DNA of 64,000 nucleotides. Source: Edolisoma coerulescens. Its lineage: Eukaryota; Chordata; Aves; Passeriformes; Campephagidae. The position numbers and the translations under genes were made by a program. Under the pieces are notes generated by a model that did not search any database, was not told the DNA's origin, and saw nothing but the letters and a program-made list of their open reading frames with translations. Shown here piece after piece: positions 46,991 to 57,260 of this stretch (the first letter of the stretch is position 1; each line of letters starts with the position of its first letter). The stretch covers positions 1,261,752-1,325,751 of the forward strand of contig VWZW01006279.1 in NCBI GenBank assembly GCA_013397115.1. The letters are read 5' to 3'.

Positions 46991-49549
46991 AGATTTCTAT
47001 CCTCTGATAATAAGACATGAGAGAAAGCATAATGATATTTACAACTTGTGAAAGATAGAGGTGTCTAATCACACACAGACTTTGTTACTGAATGGATTTT
47101 GATATGGTTACTCTGGATTTATGCCTTTATAGGTTAAAAAAGAAAACCACACCTTTTGGACAAACTTGCCATCAAAAATGGCAATATTGCTTTGAGCAGA
47201 GCAGTTAGAATCTGTATTTTGGGCTTGCTCTGTTTTACAATACCTTTAATGAACAGCATTTAACCACAGGCAGCTGTAGATCTAGTCTTATAAACCATGC
47301 CAGAATAATTAAAAGAAACAAGAAAAATACACATGTTCCCAAGTTTTGTCATTTTCTCAGCACTGGAGAAAAGATTTTTAAAACAAGCCCTCCATAATCT
47401 TTTGAATGTTCAAATACAGTGCTGAAACAGAAGCTGTAAGCAGTCACCATGCTTCAAAATAAAGTGAAAATTTTCCATTCAAATTGGAAGAAAAAAAAAA
47501 CAACCAAATAGGGAAGGCAATTTCCTTTTCTGTTTCTGTAAATTAATTTTAGAGATGGGCATAAACCATAAAACTCAGATTCAGACATAAACCTGGGAGC
47601 ATGTGGCTGCAAATGGAGCTGGGTAATGTATCCAGACCACCTCAGTTGCTGGCAAAAAGGTAATAACTGGCTAGCTAGCAAACTCTCCTATCTCACTCAG
47701 TATATTTCCTGTTACACTACATCATCTTATATCCTGTGTTGGTGCACCACACATGTAACACCTAAGGACCCTGTGAAAGGTATAATTTTTTTTTTTTTTT
47801 TAATGAGTACATAGCTGGGATAAAAATTTTCATTAAAAAATTTGAGCCTCATTTATGGAATCTCCTACAAATCCATCTCACTTAGTGAAAGACAAATTCT
47901 ACTTAAAAATCCAGCAAGAAAGGATATTTAAATACAGCAACTCACATAAAATATGACCTAAACCCCAGTCTTTATGTTCACCAGTTCCTGAAAATCCAGT
48001 GTAGTCTGGGACTAAAAACAGAAGCAGACAAATATAAAAATACATGAGCTTTTACAGAATGCATTCATAATGGACAAAAAGGACAACATGAAACTGATAT
48101 AGTAGCATTTTCCATTTTAGGAAAAAGGAGGTTTTTTAAGACTATCATTCAGCTAATCTAATATGTTTCCAATATTTGTTATTTGATACCAAGGAAATAA
48201 AAAGAATCAATAAAGCAACTTGGATGATGACAAGTAATAGGGAGCTAGGTCCTAGACACCCATATTGCCTCCTAAATCGTAACAGTTCCTACATTGTTGA
48301 AAATATAAATCACACAAAGTGGTCAAATCCAGCTTTAATTCTCAGTCTAATGATTACATTGGTCGATTTCCAAGACCACAGCTAAAGGCCATGAGAACTT
48401 TCTAAATATTTTCCCAGCCATATACATATTGTCCCAAGCATTAGAGAAAAAAAAAAAAAAAGGCAAGTAACCAAGAAAGAAAAAGAGCAGGAACCATACA
48501 GAAAGCACAAATGTAAAATAAAACATTCAACAGGGAGTTACTGCTCTGCAAGTGAGCTTTGAAATTACCAGGAGACATGAAGATTTTGATTCAGCACCCC
48601 AATGAATTTTCATGATCATTTTGGAAGGTGGAAGGGACCACATACAGTACTTTGGACGTCTTTATTATGGGTTTGAGGAGTTTCAGGTTTCTTTATTTTT
48701 TTTTTCCCCCTTCTTTTTCTTGTGTGAAACAGATTGTTCATAGAAAATTATTTCAAGAGCTTTCCCTTCACTTTCCTGTGCAGAGCTACAACAGAGTGCT
48801 ATTAGCATCTGGTTCTGCATATGCCTAGAAGCTCATTCATTTCAAGCCACTTTCGGAATCAGGGCCTTGACATGTGATAATTCCCTACGAATTCTGATAT
48901 GTATGGAGTTTTTTTCTTAAAATGTACTTGAAATTTCAAAATATTCCAAACTCCCTGCAAGTCTCCTTTCAGGAGACTAACCTTCTGGGGAATCATTTCT
49001 CATAGTGTTCCAATAAAGAAGCAGCCTGACAAATACTTACTGTGATGAAAAAAAAAATGAAAGACATCAAAATAAAAATATGAATACAAATTTACAAGCT
49101 GTATTAGTCATAATTAACCAGTCAGGAGAAATAGCAGTGTATAAAGTTCTGCTATGTGCAAAGTATTGAATATTTTAGCAATTCTTTAGGAAAGTACTGA
49201 ACTTTCCTTGCAATTAATTATTCATCCATGAAACTGTACTTATTTCCTCCTCAAATTACTGCAGAACTTTCTTCTCCTCAGTGAGATCAGGAGTGTAATC
49301 ACATGCATGTATACAGTACACAGACAAAAACACGTACCCATAAAAAAAGCCTCATCAGATACCACCCCCAACTTTCCCCAGTTGTACATTTGATGCTTGC
49401 TGGTGCCATTAAGCAAACACAAAACAACAGCAAGCGCATTCTGTTGAAATGTTTAGCTAAATGGAACCAAAACAGTCACAGTTCACAATTTCATAAATAC
49501 ATTAATTAGAAGTGTCTCCAAATAGCATGTGATTTTGAATTATTAACAT
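46991..49549. other. non-coding, homopolymer runs
   Basis: T16 lies at 47786-47801 and A15 at 48447-48461. The region 47551-47640 (GAGATGGGCATAAACC, then CTCAGATTCAGACATAAACC) resembles an ancient amniote repeat, but the match is too weak to name. No gene was recognised. Confidence 0.45.
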
Positions 49550-49850
49550 AAAACACTGCATTATAAATGACTGCAAATTGCATTCCTTAGTGCTCTCCAT
49601 GCTTAATTTATTATGCCGTAGGAAAATTTGCAAATTACTTCACTGTTTTATATTTAATGGATAGTTTTATATGTATATTGTTTCATTAAGATAAAATTAA
49701 ACCACTGTGTACGTATTATATGCCTTTCCAGTGACATAAATGTCACCAGAGACCCTCCAACTTTGTCAGAAGGGGAGCGTGCTTTCTGTCATCTCCTGGA
49801 TTTAATAAAGCAGTGAAGAGAAGTTTTGAGTTTCTGCCCTTTCCGTGCCC
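49550..49850. other. candidate conserved non-coding element
   Basis: Dense with octamer-like and homeodomain-like motifs: CTGCAAATTGCAT (49571 on), GCTTAATTTATTATGCC (49601 on), TTTGCAAATTACTTC (49628 on) and TTTCATTAAGATAAAATTAA (49681 on). Unique, evenly AT-rich sequence without repeats. This is one of the better enhancer candidates here. Confidence 0.38.
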
Positions 49851-50892
49851 ATCCATAATCCCTTCTTCTAGACAGCCCATTTCCGAAGTTTGCAGATGGC
49901 GCTGCTGAAAAGTTTCCTGCGTTTTGAAAGTATGGAGGAGGGTGGTGGAGAAGCCAGGGCTGCTCTGTGGTTTGAAAGCAAAGGAGTTTTTCCAGCAGCG
50001 GCCTCTGCTGCTAAGGCAATGCAGGTGTCACAACACCTGTGCTTTGTGGGTGAAAACTGAGGTGGCAAGCCAGGTGGGCCTCCTGCCCCAACCCCACAAG
50101 CACAGACACCTCTGGAAAACCACTTCAGTCTCCCAGGAAGAGATAAAAATGGCTGGCATGGGCTGGCTTGCTACACTGCCAAGGTTTTTACTGTCATATC
50201 TTCCTGCAGTAGGGAAAGGATGGAAATAAAATATATTAGGAAATCCTGGCGAGGCTAGGTGGGGATATGTGCCTGGAGAAACACTAAGGAGGGAAGGTGA
50301 AGGACACCGCATATGAAAGGAAAATTCATTAAATATGTAAATACAAAGACATCCATCTTTGACAACTTCTTTGCATGCTGTCTGTTCTAAGCCATTTGTC
50401 TTCCTTTTTGTAAATTCCTCAGAAGAGGAACTGCCTCTAACCATGCGCTTGTTGACTGCCTGTAACAATGGGGACTCAACTTCCCTGAAAACCTGAAATG
50501 CAAACAGACTGTAAATAATAGGTATTATTTATGATACATAAATAAATAACATTGGGCCATGAAGATGCATTCTAGATGTGTTTTAAAAGGCTGTCCAATT
50601 CCCTGTTTTCTGAGATCTAATAACATTCCTTTAGTGGATGTGATAGATATTTCTTTGAACTCACTTTCAGACCTTTTTAAAAGATAACAAAGTTAGTGGT
50701 TACCTGAGTGCATGGATTCCGTGTAGTTTTCAGAGGTGCTTTTATTTAATAAAAATATAGCACAATAAAATATTGCAGTATGGGTAGGAGGTGGAAAGAT
50801 GGCCTATTTGGGAAAGCTATAAATTCTGCTGCAAGTTGAAATTGCATTAATGAATTTGAAGCTACAAGAAGATGCATGTGAGAGAGAGAGAC
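49851..50892. other. non-coding, no recognised element
   Basis: Slightly more GC-rich than its surroundings at 49860-50290. Opposing frames here (101 codons plus, 146 codons minus) lack domains. A short GA repeat lies at 50880-50892 and abuts the CR1 fragment. Confidence 0.5.
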
Positions 50893-51135
50893 AGCCCTCT
50901 GAGCTATTCTTTTCAAGTAATGAAGATGAGACTCTGTCAGAGATTGAGGTGTCAAAACTGGAAGTGCTGGAACAAATTCACAAATTAAAGAGCAACAAGT
51001 CACCATGACCAGATGGCATACATCTGAGAGCTCTGAAGGAACTTAAGAATTAAGTGGTTGAGCTGCTAACAGAAAAATATGCAGCCTTTCATTAAACTGC
51101 TACCATGCCAGAGGATAGGAGGTAACAAATACCTC
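50893..51135 (+). mobile_element. CR1 LINE ORF2 fragment (start of reverse transcriptase)
   Basis: In the frame containing 51000-51002, the translation reads NKSP*PDGIHLRALKEL. This is the conserved CR1 reverse-transcriptase motif NKSPGPDGIHPR-LKEL, with the glycine codon GGA changed to a TGA stop at 51006-51008. A second in-frame stop follows at AAGAATTAA. Upstream sequence (about 50930-50990) also follows the element. Homology ends near 51132, with neither the rest of ORF2 nor a 3' tail, so this is a broken internal fragment. It covers the part that begins the larger copy at 9560. Confidence 0.8.
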
Positions 51136-53421
51136 GTCTCACAAAATCTGGAAGGTGTGTTCCTGCAAGCTTGATTAAAGCTGCAGATTGCTTTTCTCTT
51201 TTAATCATCCTGGCTGCAGAGTGAAGTTGGGCACATCCAGCAGAAAGAGCTGCCCTCAGCGGACGGGAGCCCCTGGTGAAAGCCAGCGCAAGCATTTTGC
51301 TGACTCAGCATACAGTGATGACCATTAACCTGGATATGGCTGGGGGGCCTTGCAAGGACTGACTTCAGTGATAATTAAAAACCAACTGCCCTAATTACCC
51401 CCTGCCTTCTTAAATAGCATTTAGATTCCACAAGTCCCTCTCCCTGGCAGTATTTTCAGGATAGCTTAACTCTTTCCTGGGCACATTTATGAATGTGATG
51501 AGAGGACAAAGCTATCACCTTACCAACCCAGGAATATCCTTCTGGTTTTATCTTCCACTTCCATTTCCTTATGATCCAGATAAAAAGCTCTTTGGGGTAG
51601 CATTCAGAGGAGAATGCACAGAGAGGAAAAATAATAGTTCAAGATCTCCCTGCGCAGCATGTTCCACGCACTTGCCTCGTTGTGTAGATTTTAAGGTGTG
51701 TGTTTGATCACCTAGTGCTGCAGAGCGCAGCTGCTGTGCTGCTCCTTGGTGTGCATGCCAGCACAGAGCCCAGCTGATGCACAGGAGGCCGTGCAGACGT
51801 GGCCCCACAGCCTCAGGTACACCCCACGTCCACAGGTCATCAGTGCAGGACATCAGCAGAGCACCCCTCCCTTTTCCTGCCAGGTATGCATGCAGACAGA
51901 TCTCGCCTCCCCAAAGGCAAGGCTGTGGGATGCAGAGACCTCTGATTGCATCTTCTGGGTGTTACAGAACAGAGAGTTTTTGCATTATTATGCTCACATC
52001 AGATTGACTACACTATATCTTCCTGCTAGGTGCTTAGCCTGTGACAGACAATATCAAGATTTAGGAAAGTCATCTGTACCAGTGAAGGTCTCTACTAGTC
52101 ACTGGTACTATTAAAAATATGTCTCTCTTCCAGTGGGAATACACTTGACCTTCATGTCCAGCCACTTTTTGTGTTCTTACGGTTAATGAAGGCCCTCGGG
52201 AAACAAGTTATCACTTTGAAGATTACAAATAGATTTCAAACTATCAAAACAGGAGCTGTGGGAGAACAGCTTAGCCATCCCCAAAAAAACATGTTGAGGT
52301 TTAATTTAAAAAAACATAGAAAAAAAGAAGATGGGGTTCTTCTTCTGCAGCAGAACCCACGCCTTGTAAAAGCTTTAATGTGTGACAACTAGAGACTCTC
52401 CTACCATTTCAAAATATTCAGAATTGGAGGACTGTTATCTAGGATGCACAGAAAAAGAGGGGGAATATCTGCTTGAGAATAACCAGACACTTGGTGCTTC
52501 AGACACATTTTTCCAACCTGTAAGAGTGAGACTTACATCGCTACTTCTAGTGAACACCCCAAGCTATTATTCAGGGTGAAAGAAGCTCTTTTTGTAGTTT
52601 GGATAAGAAGTTGAAAATAAAACATGCATACATGCAGGAGGTTTGAGTTTTTAAAAGTACTTTTTCCCACAAATTAAACACTATGTAAGAGAAAACTTCT
52701 GGCCACGAGCACTCTTGTTTGTTTAGGGGCATCCTGAAACCATTTCTGTTGCAGAGGAGGACAGCTGTAAAGCAGATGTTGAGAACCCCTGATTCAGATG
52801 CATGGGCTGAGGGCCAGCTCTTACCTTGCCAGTATTGTTCAGTCTGGCAGTCAGACTGGAGGAACCAATGCTTGAGGACTCCTTGCTGAATGCAGGAGCT
52901 TGAAGTGTGGGGGTTTCTTCTCAGAAGCGGGCCATCTAGAGAGAAAACCCTTATCTTCCACAGATGCAACAGAGAAGTGTTGATTACATCAACTGTACAC
53001 TATAACAACTTTGGGATTATGATGCTTTTTAAGCCTGGATCATTCCTATCTAGAGTTGATGCATTGGTGCAAAGAAGGAGGAGGACTGCGGCTGTCTTCT
53101 GAAAACAGTTGACAAACCTGCTTTCTTCTTCCCATGCATATATACTCATATTTGAAAGGAAAACATGGATATTTCTTCAGGAAAAAAAAAGTATTAACAA
53201 TGAGTAGTTTAAACTTTGGCTTAATTTCTTGGTATTCTTAAGATACACTTCTGTGAGTGAGCAGTGGGGCATGAGAAGAAGTCCAAATCCCACCAGTAGC
53301 AGGTTGGGTGGGCTGGAGAAGACCATCATCTTTCATGTTTTCTCCCTCTGGTGGGTCTGCTGGAAAAGATGGCCTACTTTTCCTGATATCTCAAAAGTCC
53401 TTATTTTTCTTTCACTATTAG

Positions 53422-53468
53422 CAAGGGGCCATTTCTCTCTCATCTTCTCAGTTTCCACCTTCAGAAAG
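53422..53468 (+). other. possible 47-bp non-coding exon
   Basis: A pyrimidine-rich tract ending TTTCTTTCACTATTAG (53421) is followed 47 bases later by CAGAAAG and the consensus donor GTAAGT (53469-53474). A branch-point-like CTCAA lies upstream near 53390. Both signals are strong for an unplanned pairing, but no neighbouring exons are seen and splice-like pairs do occur by chance over 64 kb. Confidence 0.2.
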
Positions 53469-53547
53469 GTAAGTTTAAGCAGATACATCAAAATTCTCTG
53501 GATGGTCAAACCCACTCAGTCTTCTCCCGGAATGGACAGGTTTTAGG

Positions 53548-53571
53548 TCATGATGGAAAGTCCCATCATGA
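53548..53571. repeat. perfect 9-bp inverted repeat, 6-nt loop
   Basis: TCATGATGG (53548-53556) pairs with CCATCATGA (53563-53571). It may be a dimeric protein-binding site or chance. Confidence 0.75.
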
Positions 53572-54452
53572 GTGACTTTTCTATTTTAAAAATCTGTTGG
53601 AGGAACCAAAAACAGATGTTCTTGCAGAAATGTGGAAAGCAGGATATGTGTGGGAGTCCTTGCTGGGACAAATGGTGGCAGTCCTGTGGATTCAGTAATG
53701 GCCATAGGCCTTACACTCAGCAGAAACCAATGGCTTAAAAATATCTAACCCTCCCAACATATTCCCTGTGCATTCCTTTCATGGCAGTCATTTCCTTATC
53801 CTAAATCGGGCAATAAATATGGACAAATTCACAACTTGTCCTAGTGACTTTTAACCTAGAAATGCAAGCTGCTTTTATGTTTATCACAAATGAATTCCAC
53901 GCATGATTATGAAAACCCAAGTTTTCCCATGCTTGATTCAAATCAAGCCAACATTTTTGCAGTCCCTAAGCTGGAGTACTGCAACTTATTCTGCATGAAG
54001 CCATCACTGGAAAACTCTACTTGGCTGAGAAAATGGATGTCCTTTAAATATTCTGCAGTGGTCACTGGCCACTTTCAAACAAACGTGTGGTGCTGACCAA
54101 GACTGACAGATTCCTCCATGTCAGGGACCCACTTCACAAAGAGACAGACATTTTCTTTATGTTCCATTGCAGCCACTGAGCTCTCTGGGCTTCCTGCAGA
54201 CCTTGATGCTCTCCCAGCGGACAGTCCCAGCTAGTTGCCATCTCTCTGGCTGCATCTGCTGGATGTTTCACAGTCACTTCAGTCTCTACACTCTTTTGGA
54301 ACCACCAGAAGCTCAATTTGATAAGCTTCAAGTTGGCCTGAAAAACGCAACTGTTTTTCAAATCTCTAATTGGCTTTTGGCAAAATTTACCTCAGGCTCT
54401 ACTTTTTATGGCATCTTTACTGTTAGCATTATTTTCTTCTGGTTGAAATGAT

Positions 54453-54469
54453 AGGCAGGCAGGCAGGCA
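54453..54469. repeat. (AGGC)4 tetranucleotide repeat
   Basis: Four perfect AGGC units plus A. A short microsatellite. Confidence 0.85.
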
Positions 54470-56959
54470 AGTGTCACAAATGCATGAAACTCTCAGAAAG
54501 CAGACAGATACTCAATGAAACTGAAATTATTTCTTTTGTGTAGCTAAAAGAGACCCAAATAACAAAATCAAGTTGACCTTGAGTGAAAACCAAGCATGGT
54601 TTCTTGGCTCACAAGCTCAAGCATCTTCAGGACTTTCATCTTTCCCTAACAGAGTTTGGACACAGAGACTGGTGAATGCAGAGTGTGGCCCCAAGCAGGC
54701 AGTACGGAAGTGGGTTTAGGAAAGCCAATGTAATCTGTGCGTTCTTACCACTGGGACAGCTCCTGCCTGCCGGAGTTAATGGAGGCAGCAGCTCTGGTAT
54801 GGTGCCAGGCTTCTCCCCAACTCCCTATCCTTCTCAATCCAGCCAAAACTGTTCATCTGGAAATTTGGGGGTATGATGAGATCAGCCTAAAGCACTTCTC
54901 CAGCCAGTGCAAGAGAATTCCACAGCGGATGGACCAGCTTGCTTCGGTTTGACGTAGCGCAGCACTTAGGGTAAGGTCATTAACTTTTCCAGGATGTAAT
55001 TTCTTTCATTTTGTGGAAGTCTCAAGTCCCTGAGCTTTGCTCAAGACCTGGAATCTAATGTCTTTTTCTGTTTTCTCCCTGACAAGTCTCAGAGATATTA
55101 AAAATCAAAAGAAGACTCTAAGGAGCAAATAAAGTCTCTTTAAAGTACTGTTCCACTTTTGTGTTAACTCACAGAAGCTTTTTGCTCTCTCTGCCTGGCC
55201 CCAGTCAGATCTTGCATAAAAGGGAAAAAATGCACTTAAAAGTGCTGTTTTCTTTCCACTTCCCCCTGCGCCTCAAATCATTAGTCTTTCTGCATTTCTC
55301 TTTTATTCCCAGACTGGCTTGTGCCGAATCAGATTATAATACATTAAACCTCCAAGAAACACAAAGCTCTCCAAAGTGCTCTTTGGGGTCTCCATACATG
55401 TGTTCTCTTGCTCTTCCCTGCAATAATTACTGCCATCCCAGGGTCAGCTCCTGCGTGCAGGTCCCACTCCGACACACAGCCTCACCTCCCATCACTGCAA
55501 AATGAATTCAGGACGGGGTTTGCCTGCACGTCGCCTCTGCTTTTTGTGCACAGAAGCAAGGGAAATGCCTTGTCTGCAAGGATGCCCTGCCCTACTTTTC
55601 AAGGCTCAGTCCCTTTTTGCAGAAAGGGGTTTCTTCAGCTTCTTTGGAGAAATAAGGATGGTGGTATTTCAACCAACTTCTCTGGACACATCCTAATTCC
55701 CTCTGCTAAGGGCAGAGCTGTCAAATCACAGTCCTGGCCTGATCAGCATCTATGCTACGGCTCCTCTGATTTCAGTGAGACCATGGCCCTCACACCTGTG
55801 GAGTCTTGAGTGATGACAGCCAATGCTGGGAGAAGTTCAACAGCATTTGTGCTTTCAGAAGGAAACACTGTCCTTAGCTTGGCCTTTACTCTGAGAAGGA
55901 AGAAGGCTGTATAAGGATATCACCGCTGGAAAGAACAGCCTCATCCTAGGGCAGCACAGTGCAAAGAGTTGAATATAAGGCTATTGACAGTCACATCAAC
56001 ATCAGTCAAAAAGCAAACAGAAATAAAAGACAGTGAGGCACTACCCTGAGTCTGATTAGACTCATTAGTCACAGGTTATTGGAGAGGAGTAGCTCTGGTA
56101 TTCCCATGTAGTACTTCCAGCTCTCCATAGGAGGAACATAAGGAGCTCCAGGAGGGGCTCAAGGGTACAAATAGCCCTCATCTGTGGTGGCCGGGGCTGC
56201 TTTATCATGTAGCTGCTAAAGCTCCTGAGACATATGCTGCTGCAGAGGAAGTCAAGTGAAAGGAATGATCCACAGCCGTGGGTGAGCTCTGCAGCTGGAA
56301 GCACCTGGGGACCACTTCTGCCCACTCAACATCATTAAGACTCAGAACACAAGAGCATTTATAAACCTACAGCAAATGAGTCATTGCAATTTCTGCAGAA
56401 AATTTATTACTGGAAAAAAAAAGATATCAACCTGAACACTTGACATCCAAAGAAACATCAATGTGCTCTGAAGCCATGTTGCAGCTTTTTTTGGCTTCTG
56501 TAGGGGCAGAACAAACCAAAATCCTTAGTATTATCAAAATTGGCATTGTGTTTTTCTATCAGGCCTTACACACAGAATAAATTTGTATGGAAAGGAAAAC
56601 ATTTTTCTTCAAGCCACCACCACAGTCCCTTTCTTTCTTCTGGAGAAGTTGAGTCTACATTTCTTCTGAGGGTGTAGGGATAGGAACAGTGAACTAATAG
56701 GCACATGCTTCCACTACAGCTTTGCTAGAAAACTTGAATTCCCTCATGAAGTTCTGCTCTCCTCCCAATCCTGACCTCTTCCTCTGAAAAGAAGCCTGCT
56801 TTCACATTTTTGTAGTGGTTTAATAATGTGGGAAAATGGGTCCACGATGGAAAGAGGTAAGGTTAAAATCCATTTCTACTCTTGCCCTAAGCAGGAAATG
56901 AGCAGATACCTCCCAAAGTGAAAGCCTGGTTATCTAGCTTGCTGCAATGCCATGCCAGT

Positions 56960-57260
56960 AAAGAAGCCTTTTTTCTATTTAAAGAAGTAATATAATAAAA
57001 TGTTGGTTCATTTCATTATAATTGCTAGGAAGGATTTGCTAGTTTCACAGCATAAATTTAGATTAATTTTTTAGATTTGACAACGTTATAAAAATTATAT
57101 TGATTCTGAAATTATAATTTTAGATTGGTTCTGTCATTTTAGCCTATTAGCAGTCTTTAAATGAAGTGATCCAATGTTACAATCAATCTTATCTTCCATT
57201 ATGCACTTCCTGGTGCTAAAAAGTGAGATCGATTCTAATTAACTACACTGGTTCAGTCAT
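56960..57260. other. candidate conserved non-coding element (enhancer-like)
   Basis: It is very rich in homeodomain-type cores: CATTATAATTGC (57014 on), TTAGATTAATTTTTTAG (57058 on), GAAATTATAATTTTAG (57108 on) and TCTAATTAACTAC (57234 on; TAATTA at 57236-57241). A TTATCT GATA-type site lies at 57189. TAGATT recurs three times. No repeat family was recognised. Confidence 0.4.

Larger units (their letters stand above)
51136..56959. other. non-coding, small features only
   Basis: This 5.8-kb stretch holds an isolated splice-flanked mini-exon candidate (53422-53468), a hairpin (53548-53571) and a short AGGC repeat (54453-54469). A possible ancient repeat scrap lies at 55730-55800 (CAGCATCTATGCTACGGCTC, then GATTTCAGTGAGACC). 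Otherwise I see nothing. Confidence 0.45.

Noticed and set aside
48601..48660. CR1 tail similarity (TTTTGGAAGGTGGAAGGGACC)
   Set aside because: Only about 20 bases recall the reverse-complemented CR1 end, with no collinear flanking match.
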